Positions 47,881 to 58,376 of a stretch of DNA of 64,000 bases are shown here, in pieces; the stretch's first letter is position 1, and every line of letters begins with the position of its first letter. Source of the DNA: Chalara sp. BL73. Its lineage: Eukaryota > Ascomycota > Leotiomycetes > Helotiales. Below the pieces are notes generated by a model. That model was not told the DNA's origin, ran no database searches, and saw only the letters and a list, made by a program, of their open reading frames with translations. The stretch covers positions 248,001-312,000 of the forward strand of contig CAKJVC010000098.1 in the NCBI GenBank assembly GCA_918026815.1, read 5' to 3'. The position numbers and the translations under genes are program-made.

Positions 47881-48012
47881 GGGGTGGGTAGTGCCTCGAG
47901 ATATTGGGCTTACTGTCTGACTTCAAGAGTCATAGCCACTTATTTTGATTAAGCCTAGGCTCTATATTTTAAGCCCTTGGCAGCCCATTTGAGGATCCAT
48001 TACCCACCAGAT
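47881..48012. repeat. Imperfect inverted repeat, GGGT-rich
   Basis: The left arm (47881-47912, GGGTGGGTAGTG then CCTCGAGATATTGGGCT) matches the reverse complement of 47979-48012 (GGTGGGTAATGG then CCTCAAATGGGCT) with a few differences. Flanks carry GGGTTGGG and ACCCAACCC. Could be a miniature inverted-repeat element or a degenerate element end. Confidence 0.45.
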
Positions 48013-49403
48013 TGGGCCCGAGATTGTTGGACCCAACCCAATGATTAACAGTTCTGAGAGGAACCAAGCTACCGGGCTGGATCCGCGGACCTAGCGCAAG
48101 AATCCAGTTGTTCGTCCCGGTCCAAGGTTGATGGCAGCTTTAAAGCATTCTGCTTAGAACTTAGAGAAATACGTTATTTGAAATTGTTAATGCTGCAATA
48201 GACTTGTTTTCAGCTTTGAGACCATGTACTTTGATGCTTACTACATGTTATTTGCCTTGCAGCATGCGGTTCAACTATGCTTATATCAAGCAATGTTTAG
48301 ACATGCACTGCTCAATGATAGAGCTGATAAGAGTACGCTCTAACCACATATAAATGCCAAGAGGGAATCAGTCTGAATCATGCACAACTGATCGTTAATA
48401 GTATTTGACTTTACGGCGTCCTTAAATAGATCCCGAGTTGCTTCCTTGTATATTGTACGTTTGTACGTATATCGGTGTACGATTAGGTTTGGAACATTAG
48501 AAATCATTGGGTCAAGAGCAAGAATCATATTTGCGTTCTTGGGGTAGAACATGCCGTCGCTGGGGCATGCAAGCTTACGGTTCACCTGTGCTTGAAGTAA
48601 GTCTGCAGTGCTAAGAGACTCAAGAGTATGTAAATTTATTCTTGGCGTTCAATAAATTGCGTGCATGATTGGGTGATGGAGTCTATCTCACCAATGAAAA
48701 TCACTGACAATCAAAGCCACACAAGAATTCGACAGCAGGCGTCATTGGTTGAAATCGGGTCATAATTGGACCGGCGTCTATTTGTGGCTAGTGGCGCTTG
48801 TTGCGCGTTTCAATTATCCAAAAATAGCGCCGCTAACTCAACAACCGCGAGATAAAGTTTGACTACAAGCCACACCTCGCCGACTGCTCTATTTTCAACA
48901 TCATGACAAATAATTGCCAATAGGCGATGCTTTGTTCGACATGACTGTTCGCGTCGAACACTCGAGGCAGAAGATGACGCGGACAAGTATTATGTCATTG
49001 CCACAATGAAGTTTCTCTTTGAGCCATGGAAGTCCAGCGCTCAGTTTAGGCACAAAGTTGTTACGAGGATGGTGAAAGAAACTTTGCCATCAATAATCCA
49101 GTTTTATCTGTCACGTTATTGCTTCTGATTGGGTTAATTTGCGATTACAAAGCTAGCCACCCTGTCAGCTTACACACTACCTACAAAGCATGCCGCCTCT
49201 TTGTCCTCTTAGCACTATATGATTGCTTGTATGTGGAGGTGTCGGGGCTGTGCGAAGGAGCTCCCGACACCCGACATAACTGAAGCGAGGCTGACAGCTA
49301 TTTACATCAACATCAGCGGGACAGCTAAGTAGTATATAACACCACTGTCAAACCTTCAATCATCCTACCTCATCCCACATACTACAAATCCTACCAACAA
49401 ACA

Positions 49404-49449
49404 AGCCTTTTCCTATCTTTTTCTTTTCCTTTTTCTCTATCTCATTTGT
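49404..49449 (+). promoter_or_regulatory. Pyrimidine-rich tract upstream of cupredoxin gene
   Basis: A run of mostly C and T ends about 40 bases before the start codon at 49488, as in many strongly expressed fungal promoters. A TATATAAC box-like sequence lies at about 49333-49340. Confidence 0.45.
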
Positions 49450-49487
49450 CAGGTTTCGGCTTTCATTGGTTCATCAATATATACATA

Positions 49488-50237
49488 ATGCAGTTCACGA
49501 ATACCTTAATCGCCCTCGTCAGCGCCTCCCTCGTTTCCGCCGCGGCCCCTCCCGCCGTGACGGCCACATCCTCTCCCTTCCAAGTCAAAGTCGGCGCCAA
49601 CAACCTCACATATACACCATCAAATATCATCGCGGCGCCAGGGACAAAGATCGAATTCAGCTTCTTCCCCAAAAACCACACCGTAACACAATCCTCCTTC
49701 TCCGACCCCTGCCACCCCCTAGCCGGCGGATTCTTCTCCGGGTTCGTCCCCACCCAACCCGCCGCCGCCGGGTCCTCATCCTTCACCATAACCGTCAACG
49801 ACACAAAGCCGATCTGGTTCTACTGCTCGCAAACGGCAGGCGACCACTGCCAAAGAGGCATGGTAGGCTCCATCAACGCTCCCCAGACCGGGAACCGCAC
49901 GCTAGAGGCATTCATCAACCTGGCGAAGAACGCTACCAAGAGCACGTTCCCTGACGGCGGAGTCAGTGGCGGGATCTTGAAGGTTTCGGGCGGCAACGGC
50001 AACCTGAGCTCCACGGCCAACACTGCTGGGCCAACTGCCGGGCCAACCGCCTCAGGCACGTTCACCACCGCGATCCCGCCCACGACCCTTTCTCTCACTA
50101 CAACGGAGGTGGGTACGTTCCCCGGCCCAACTGCCGCGCCAACCGAGACTCCCATAGAGGCTAGCGCTGGCTCGAGCCTCAGCGCCAACGTGCTCGCTGT
50201 CCTTGGTGTTGTTGCTGGCTTCATGGCCATGCTGTAA
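49488..50237 (+). CDS. GPI-anchored extracellular serine-rich cupredoxin
   Basis: Secreted cell-surface protein of the fungal serine-rich cupredoxin group, 249 residues, one exon. Signal peptide MQFTNTLIALVSASLVSA. The cupredoxin domain (about residues 28-130) has a His ligand in FPKNHTVTQ and the C-terminal copper loop WFYCSQTAGDHCQRGM with Cys, His and Met ligands in the type-1 copper order. A Thr/Ser/Pro-rich stalk (TAGPTAGPTASGTFTTAIP) leads to a C-terminal hydrophobic segment SANVLAVLGVVAGFMAML without charged residues, typical of a GPI signal. The in-frame GTG further upstream is not needed. Function of the group is unclear; copper binding is inferred from the ligands. Confidence 0.9.
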   Translation: MQFTNTLIALVSASLVSAAAPPAVTATSSPFQVKVGANNLTYTPSNIIAAPGTKIEFSFFPKNHTVTQSSFSDPCHPLAGGFFSGFVPTQPAAAGSSSFTITVNDTKPIWFYCSQTAGDHCQRGMVGSINAPQTGNRTLEAFINLAKNATKSTFPDGGVSGGILKVSGGNGNLSSTANTAGPTAGPTASGTFTTAIPPTTLSLTTTEVGTFPGPTAAPTETPIEASAGSSLSANVLAVLGVVAGFMAML

Positions 50238-51566
50238 TATGGCTTCTGCGATGTAAATTTATGACGGGTTCGAGGGCCGGTTTAAGCGGGAAAAGCATTT
50301 TGAATGGCGTATTTTTGGTGCTTGGGAGGTAATACCAGTGGTCGCTTGGAAATTCGGGACTGTCCATATCTTTTTTATATATTTTGAAAGATTCTTAATA
50401 GAGCCGAGATTCAAAGATGCGGTTTGAAGCAAGTATGATTTGAAGTGACTTCTTATGATTGATTCCAGTAACGTTATTGTCTTGCATTCTGGGCCTCAAA
50501 TGAGGCGATATAGAGACTGTAGATGGAGGCGAGGAACTGTTCTTCCACCACGGCTGATTATCCCGTCGACCCTCCGGGCCCGAACCCTAATTTTATGATC
50601 TGAGGCAAGTGGAAAGTATACCATGCATACCTCGTGATCCAAAATGGCTAAAGTAATGGTTCCGCCAACGTTGTCTTGACTAGCCACCACGTCCTCCCCC
50701 CCGGTAGACGCGCATAGCAATATGCTATCAAGCCCAGGGGACCGGCTCCTCATACTGGGTAGAGCGTTGCAAACTAGCGACTGCTTCAAGAAGGGGATCG
50801 TTCATCCATCTTAATCTTTTCCCCGCCGTCGAAATGAAGGGAAGTAGCATTGAATGCAAGATAGGATATAATATCAAGCGGGGATCATGATTTCGATACG
50901 CTGCAGAGGCGTGATTGAGCCTGGGGACATATCGCGCCACGCCTTGCCTTTTGGCTCCGGGAACCCGACGTCCTTCTAGAACTCTAATAACCGTTATAGT
51001 TTTACCAGGCTGTCAATCGCTCGTGGAACACACCGCATGGAATTCAAAGCTTAAATAATCAGGCTCTACTAGCAGACCGAGAAACACGTATGTCGTGCTC
51101 AACATCTTCCTACGACATATCTCAAAACTTGAGGATTAAATGAGACTAAGATCGTTAATGTGAGAGCAATGCGCTCGTGGAACGGCCAGATAGCTTGCCC
51201 CTCGATGGATCTGCCATCTAGCAAGATTATCTACACAACGCTACGCTCGCTTGTTGCTTCTTGTGGCAAGAGAAGAATTTGCGTCACAACAGACACAAGC
51301 ATTTCTCAAAGTATCGAATGCCAATTCCCGACTATGTCGAACCTCACGACACGAATCATGCACAAGCAATTGAGTCTCTTGACCATGTAGAGTAGAAGGT
51401 TTTCGACCAAAACAGACGGAAAATCCCCACTCTTGTTTGCCGGTCTTCGCTTGTGATTGGTCCAAATTTTGACTTTTGTTCCAGGGGAATTGGAACATTT
51501 AGCTCATGAATCAGTGTTGTAGGCTTTGCTTAGGAGACATAAATGAGCTCTTAAGAAACAACGCCC

Positions 51567-51617
51567 AAAAAAAAGGAAAAAAGAAAAAAAAGAAAAAAAA
51601 AAGAAAGGAAACACCAT
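51567..51617. repeat. A-rich low-complexity tract
   Basis: Runs of A broken by G on the plus strand. Could be simple-sequence expansion or an old poly(A)-like tail; no coding element lies before it. Confidence 0.7.
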
Positions 51618-52481
51618 TCACTTGCCGTGTGGTGCAATTCCAAGATCACAAAAGTTTACCCCTTTTTGCATGGAAAAGCGAAATTTCTCAACGAAAACCA
51701 CTCCGATTTCCATGCCCGCCAACCCTTGCACATCGTTTCGATGATAATCAGGGGCTTGGCCTTTTAAGAAATTCTCCAACCGAGCGTCGGGTGGACGAAT
51801 TAGACTCCAGAACGAGTCAGAACGTGGCCAGATGCATTCAGGGTCCTCACTAAACTTCATCCAGTTTGGGCCCAGCATTGCACAAAATACCGTACAGTGC
51901 AGTACTGTGCAGTGCTGTGCTTCCCCTGATGTTAAATTATGGGGCCTTTTCACGGACTTTTTAGCATGTGAAGTTAGAGTGGTCCGTTCCTGGACTTTAG
52001 CGACATGAACATTTGCCGGCGACTGCTGTGATCGCGATAACGATTAGGAAACAGAGCGGTGAAGCACACACAGACAACAGGAGAGAACCAGTGCTGTTGC
52101 TGCTGCTGTTGCTGACTGGGTTAGTCAAGGGTGCATGGTGAAATTTGCATGTGCAAATGCTGTCGGCTTACGTTGGGCGAGAAAAAAAAAAAGAGGAAGA
52201 TGAGCGACGAAGTGAAAGAATAGATTCCCATATTGCTGGTCCAGGTTCGAGTCCATTGTTTCATCGTCGTATCTATCACCCGATTGACCTTTCCGCAACG
52301 TCTCATCCACCAGGAGAATTATGCTAGATATGGTAGAAAGAATGAGCGACAGACTAAATTAAGGCCCTTGGCTCCATCTTAGCGGCTGTCTCCAACCAGA
52401 CTTGGCACGAAAAGGGTTGAGGATTTTATCGGCGCTGCGCCATAAAATATAAGATTCGACTTCGCGTCCCCCAAGGTTTGG

Positions 52482-52495
52482 TTTTTTTTTTTTTT
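52482..52495 (+). promoter_or_regulatory. T14 tract upstream of desaturase
   Basis: Fourteen T residues about 100 bases before the start codon. Poly(dT) tracts commonly keep fungal promoters nucleosome-free. Confidence 0.5.
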
Positions 52496-52596
52496 GCTAA
52501 AGAGAGACCCATTTTCCTTCATCAACCACAGAGGAAAGTATCTCCTCTGCCCCCATCAATCACGAAGAAGTGAATTCTTCTTCCACAAAATATACA

Positions 52597-54091
52597 ATGG
52601 CAGTAACAACAAAATCAGCGACCCCGTCGCCTGCAGGTAAAGCTTCAAAGGTCGTCGAAGATAATGTTGTTGAGGCCACAACTGCAACGGGTCAGCACCT
52701 TGACCTCCATGGCAATGTTTTCGAGCTACCCACCTTCACCATGAAGGAGATCCACGATGCAATTCCAGCTCATTGCTTCAAGCCTTCCACTCTCCGCTCA
52801 ATGGCATACGTCGTCCGAGATTTCTTCTATTATGCCGTCCTGATATACGTCGCAACAACGTATATCCCAATGATTCCCTCCCAACCTCTGCGAGCAGTAG
52901 CATGGGCCGCATATACCACCCTCGCCGGGTTTGTCTTCACTGGTATCTGGATTCTGGCACACGAGTGCGGCCACGGTGCCTTTTCGAAGAGCAAAAGACT
53001 GAACTACACCATGGGCCTGATCATGCACTCCTTTCTCTTAGTGCCTTTCCACTCTTGGAGATTGAGCCATAGCCAACATCATAAATCGACCGGAAACATG
53101 GACAAGGATACCGCATTTGTTCCTCACACCCGTCAAACGTGGCTGAAGACAAACTTTGGCTCCAAGGCCAAGGAAAACATGGTCGAGTTCGCAGAGCTAG
53201 CAGAGGATTCTCCCATTGCTGTCTTGTTAAACTGCATCGTTCACCAATTGTTCGGCTGGCCCGGATATCTCCTCTTCAACTTGACGGGACAAAAGTATGG
53301 AGGTGCGAAGGGATGGAAAATTACTCATTTCTACTTCGGTGAGGACAGCGTATTCTTCAAGAAGCATGAGCTTCCTCTCATTGCGCTGAGCGACTTTGTT
53401 GTTGCGGTCATGATTGGAGCCTTGATCTGGGCCGGACAGGTATTCGGGAGCTGGAATGTGATCGTTCTCTGGGGCATCCCTTGGTTGTGGGTCAACAACT
53501 GGATTGGTAAGTTCTCCATCACACTGGCGAAACGGCGAGTACTGATGATTCTCAGTTGCAATTACCTTCCTCCAACACACCGATGCCTCTATGCCACACT
53601 ACAACAATAAGACTTGGACTTTCGCTCGTGGAGCCACTGCTACAATTGATCGTGATCTTGGATTCATCGACACTCACCTCTTCCACGATATCATTGGCAC
53701 CCATGTCTGCCACCACCTCGTCTCCACGATCCCCTTCTACCACGCTGGTGAAGCATCTGAGCATATCCGCCGTGTCATGGGCCAACATTACAAGGCCGAT
53801 GTGAAAACTCCATTCTGGACCGCATTCTGGCGCAACCAGCGAACCTGCAAGTTTGTTGAGGAGAGCGAGGGCCAGGAGGGTAGTGGTGTGTTCATGTACC
53901 GCAACCTGTATGACAGAGAGGGCGAGACGAAAGCCAGAGACCTCACTGGAGGTGCGAAAGTCAAGGCGGTTCCCAAGGAGGACAAAGTCAGCGCTATGCA
54001 GACCGCAATGTCCACCGGCCGCAACTTGGATGCCCGTCGGCGTCTTTCGCAATCAGCCCAACGGGCAATGCCTCTTTTGGCTGAAGGATAA
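52597..54091 (+). CDS. Delta-12 fatty acid desaturase (oleate to linoleate)
   Basis: ER membrane di-iron desaturase introducing the delta-12 double bond into oleoyl lipids. Exons 52597-53506 and 53556-54091 give 481 residues, the normal size. The three histidine boxes are present: HECGH (about residue 128), HSQHH (about 165) and HVCHH near residue 370 after the intron. Hydrophobic pairs YYAVLIYVATTYIP, TLAGFVFTGIWIL and LPLIALSDFVVAVMIGALIWAG span the membrane. HFYFGEDSVFF and FLQHTDASMPHYNNKTW are typical of the fungal delta-12 group. The 49-base intron splits NNWI/VAITFL. The chosen ATG has ACA before it; an upstream GTG is in frame but unlikely. Delta-12 rather than delta-15 is the likelier activity by overall resemblance. 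Confidence 0.93.
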
Positions 54092-55292
54092 AACACTTGA
54101 TTATGGACATCCTTTCGAATCACCCTGTGAATGACAGTGAGTTGGCAGCATACTTGGCACTGCCATTGAGCATTTTATGGCGTTGGAATCCCTTTTCAGA
54201 TGCAAGCATCTCCTTTTTTCTTTTTATTAGAAACATAGACAAGACCTGTGTGTAGAGCAGAGGCATAGAGAGAGAGACAAGATCATGGGCTGTTTGTAAA
54301 GGCTTTAGATACCACAACAGTAAATAGAAATTGCTTTCGCTTCAGCTGGGAATCCTGCCTGTGAGATGGGAATAGATGTACAAGACTTGGGGAGTTATTG
54401 TGGTTTTATAAGTGGCTTCAAGTGAGGGGGAGAGGAGTTTCTTCCGAGCTGCCGTCCACCACCAATCGTCGGATCCTTGGCGCTGCCGTCCGAACCAGAT
54501 CAGGAAAAGATTTAGGGGTGGGACGCCATTCCTTCATTTCATGCAAAGCTACAATCCAGCACGGGAGGGCGAAAAGTTTGGTCATGTGGGATGTGACGAT
54601 ACTACTGCCAGATTGCCTACGTAGGCAGCGCATTCGATGTATCTTCCTCCGGACCCAAAGTATACCGCCATCCCGTTCCAGCATCAACCCTTCGCCGGCG
54701 CTGCAAGAACACGAGCGGGCCACCAAAAACAGACACCGCGGAGTCGGGGGTGAGATGGGGTTTACGCCCCGGGACGAAGAAGCAAGTGTGACGTTTTACA
54801 AGAGCCACGAAGCGGCTCTGGTGTTGCATCCTTTCTTGCTGCTTCAAGCGGAGAGAGGTCCAAAGTCTAATAATCAGCTGCAAACATATTTTCTATTTTT
54901 CACCTGTAAGACCACGGCAATGCCTAACATCAAGGGTATATTTGGCTGCGTGCCGTTCTTGGACACGGTATTTCACAAGTTTTTTTTAAACTCAAACTAA
55001 TGTGGCGAAGATATCGAGACAAGCCATTCGAGGTACAGGTTCGCTTGGCACCTTTTCTGAAACACCGCGATGCCTTTCGATGTACTTTTTATTGACTACA
55101 TAATAATATACTTTTACGATTTTGCACTACCATGACTGGTTTTTAATTTTGGGCCCGCCAGGACCTCGTGTCTCATGGTCTACTATCCTGCTGGCCGGGT
55201 AGCCTGTGCACGATTTTAAGTCTCCTTGAACCCCTGCCGAAGAAAATCGTCATGTAATACATGTCTTTCAAGCCGCCAAAACAGACGAAGGC
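54092..55292. other. Convergent intergenic region, no gene supported
   Basis: 1.2 kb between the desaturase and the GHKL gene. Open frames at 54.4-55.0 kb overlap on both strands and lack family features. Confidence 0.55.
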
Positions 55293-58200
55293 TCAGTCGT
55301 CCAGATCGATGACGGCTCCGGATGCAGGAAAACCCTGGCGGCTGCGCTTTGAGGCATTGCCAGCGATGACCGGCTTCACGTCCATCCCATCTCCCTCATC
55401 TCTAGCCCTCTTGACCGTTACAGCAGGAGCTGCCGCGGTAGATCGCCCACCTTCGCCGTGTGGTGACCGATGCAGCGGAGCAGGAACTGATGCTCCCCCC
55501 TGGGCGACCCTGCCAAGTTCAATTTGTATTTCGCTCGAGATGCCCCGCAGCATGGTATACATGGCGTTTCGCGTGCTGAATGTCGACGAGCCCTGCACGA
55601 CCTCTAGGATTGTCTGGAGAACCGTGGTCTTCCGGGCCCGATCCGCTTGCGCCTGCTCAAGGTCCGATATCAGGGATTTCGCCGATCGCGCGTCTTCGTC
55701 AAATGAGCTACGGGCCCTCGGATTCCCTACGGCGTTGAGGTTTGTGATCTTGGCTTGAAGCGCCTCGTTCTGGGCTTCCAGCTCACTCTTCGATGCTTGC
55801 AGCGCATCAAAGTCACGGCAAAGTAACTCGTTATGGCTATTGTTTTCCTTTTGTGATGCGTGCAACACGTTGATGTCGCTGCGAAGCTGCTCAACAACGC
55901 CTTTTAGCTCCAGATTCTGTTTTTGTAATTCTGTATCGTCCATCTGAATCTTGAGTCTGGCTTCGAGAGAGTTGTTGTGGGCTTCCGCTTCCTTCTTGGA
56001 TGCTTGCAGCGCATCGACGTCCCCGCGAAGCTTCTCGATAATGCCTTTCAGCTGATCTTTTTCTTGCTCGACGTGTCTGTCTGCGATGTGACTTTTTATA
56101 GGCTTTATGGTAGCCTTCTTAGTAAGAGCAACTTCATACGTAACGCCGATGGGTCTTGGGCTGATACTTGTTGTTGAGACGCCAACGAATGCCCGAGATG
56201 CTGCACGGGAAGCTGCTGCAAAGTATGTCTCCTGATCACTAAGACCTGTAAAGCTTGCTTTGTAGTCCTTTTGAGGCACGACCTGTCGAGGGCAGTTACA
56301 TCCCGCTATCATTTTCTTGTCGAAGTTTATCTCCTCATCTAATTGAGGTGGGTTTTTTGTCTCAGATATAACTACAGCATATTAGCGTCGCCTACTATGG
56401 CATAAATCAACTTACAACAAGTTTCAACTAGGTCCATCTTGCGGTCAGCACAAGTTCTCTCGCGATGCAAAGTTACTTGGCAAAGCGCGTTCAGGCCGTG
56501 TCCCTCATAGAGGATTTGACTCTCGAAGTCCCGCCACGATACTATCAGCTCGCCTGGAAGCCCCTGTACGACGTTCACAAGTCGAGGCATCTCTCGCAGA
56601 GTTTGCTCGACTTTCCAACGCTGAGCAGAACTGTTCTCCACCGTTCCAGCGTTTTCTGAACCTCTCTTGGAAAGCTCTAAAAGAATTAGGTTATATAGAT
56701 CTAGAAGTATATGATCGCATGAGAAAAATACATCCTCATTTGCACCGCTCAACTTGCTTGACAATGCGCAGGGTGCAACGCGGTGACTAGCTGAGAAGTT
56801 GACCCATTTGTTGTTGATCATGAGTTTAGAGCCCTCGAGGAGCATATTAAGATCGACGTTTGATGCCTCCTTCCATTCCAACTCCAAATTAGTAGTACGA
56901 GGGTCCAACGCTAAGATAGCACGCAACATTCTCTCAACTCCTCGAGAGTAGGTTGTCTGCTTGTGGGTAGATAGTTGAGCAGAAGATAGCACATGGCGAA
57001 CCTGTTCTTGCGGTGTGCGAGCCAGTCTATATTTTCGAAACGGAAACCACAAGATCTCTGGGAGCTTCTCCGGTACTTTTCTTAGGCTTTTTTCGATAAT
57101 CTTTGTATCCTGGATGTCTGTTAGCATTGGTCCTTTTGAACAACCAAGAAAACTCATACTTGGGCTACATTGTCGCTTCCGTGATAAAAGTTGTTAGGAT
57201 TTGTTCGTATGAGATACTTCCAAATGTGCCGTGCAACATCAATTGTGATGTAGTCCTTTGCTAACTTCACATCGGCGAGTGGTTTTCTGTCGTGTTGAAG
57301 CAGCATCATCGTATACTTATGGAGAATTGTATTTTCTTTGCCAGCATCATCTTGAATCGCCTCCCCCCAAATTTGAGCTAAGAGCAGTGCCTCCTCCTCT
57401 GTGTTAGTCATTCTCTGTCGGTCACGGTTCACATGACCCTCAAAAAAATTGTAGCCGTACTGGTGATTTCTTGACGTTTCAAGTAAGAGTCCTTTGAGGA
57501 ATATCTTGTTACGGAAAGTTGGGTCCAGAATTATCTGCCCGCAAGATGTTCCAATGACAATAGAAGGCTGTACTAGATCGATTGAGGCAGTGAGCCATGA
57601 TTTGAACTGGTCTTCTTGGACTCGATTACCACCCGAGCATCCATGAATGCATCCAATCCGCACGGTAACATCCTCCCAAATGTTGCCCTTCAATCTCCTT
57701 ACCTTGGCCTCTGCATCTAGTCGTTCATAGGCATCGCGCTCCCTCTGCAGCTTTGCTGTGCTTTGTGGACTGAGATTGCAGTACAGAGTTCTCTTGTCTT
57801 TGCCGCCAAAGGAAAAATTCCAATAGAAACTCGAAGCTTCGTATCGAACTTTGTATCCTTCCCGGACCATTACCAAGGCTCCAACTTTAAACCCTTCACC
57901 GTGCGTGCCTGCTAATCTCTTCGCGCCTCGCTTGGTACTTACGCCGAGCTCAAGGCACTGGCGAGGAAGCTGAGCACCATAGTTTGACATCTGCACTTCG
58001 CCTTTCTTTCGGTCATATTGAATAAAGCCTAAGGTTTTGTTGGTAGCCTTGTGGCGAAGTGTTATCGTGTAAGCAGTGGCTGTTTCGTCGTGCAAGTAAA
58101 TGATTGTATTTCGAGTGATGTTCTTAGCCTCGACGATTCCATCCACCCTTGTATAAGGCCTCAGCATCACGGATCTTAAAGAGTTTGGAAGGACGGCTAT

Positions 58201-58376
58201 GGTGGAACTTACATATTCTGATAGAATTCTCTGAATGCATCTCGAGTTGACCAACCTTCGACATAATTTCTGCTGAGCCCAAGTGATTGGCGGGAGGGTG
58301 TCAAGATATCTCGCTCCTCTTGAAGTGGTGGGAGCTTGAGATCGAGATCTGACATATCATCCTCGGAATCTGCCAT
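55293..58376 (-). CDS. GHKL/MORC-like ATPase domain protein with coiled coils and SUMO-interaction-like tail
   Basis: Unnamed fungal protein, 983 residues from minus-strand exons 58213-58376, 57160-58174, 56416-57109 and 55293-56371. After an acidic N-terminus, residues 38-55 read YVEGWSTRDAFREFYQN, like the Asn-containing N-box of GHKL ATPases. QMSNYGAQLP sits where the DxGxG motif should be, without the Asp. LAGTHGEGFKVGALVM resembles the glycine-rich ATP lid. A middle region of about 450 residues is unrecognised. Residues about 690-900 form heptad-like coiled coils with repeats such as DALQASK and DINVLHASQK. The protein ends ASGAVIDLDD, a match to SUMO-interacting motifs (VIDL plus acid). 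The layout recalls MORC ATPases; ATPase activity and chromatin role are inference. Intron 1 is only 38 bases. Confidence 0.72.

Larger units (their letters stand above)
45973..49487. other. Long gene-poor region
   Basis: 3.5 kb with no supported gene apart from the weak frame at 46217-46474. It holds the G/C-rich inverted-repeat patch at 47.88-48.01 kb. Open frames of 60-91 codons at 47.28-47.56 kb overlap in all three plus frames and look like chance. Composition is mixed and I see no transposase remnants. Confidence 0.5.
50238..52596. other. Intergenic region with low-complexity tracts
   Basis: 2.4 kb with no supported gene. Contains the A-rich tract (51567-51617), a CTG/TTG-rich stretch (about 52091-52117) and a T14 tract (52482-52495). 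The last 120 bases form the desaturase leader. Confidence 0.55.

Noticed and set aside
48340..48585. 81-codon minus-strand frame
   Set aside because: No ATG at its start and no recognisable features, although composition is not extreme.
51567..51617. A-rich tract as a LINE poly(A) tail
   Set aside because: No reverse-transcriptase or other element remnant lies upstream and no target-site duplication was found by eye.
52230..52260. CAGGTTCGAGTCC resembling a tRNA B box
   Set aside because: No pairing T-stem and no matching A box or acceptor stem upstream.
52081..52330. Overlapping 60-codon frames on both strands near the CTG-rich stretch
   Set aside because: Several frames are open at once because of low complexity; none has a start context or family feature.
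54398..55000. 200-codon plus-strand frame after the desaturase
   Set aside because: Basic, Arg-rich chance-like composition with an equally open minus-strand frame; no domain recognised.
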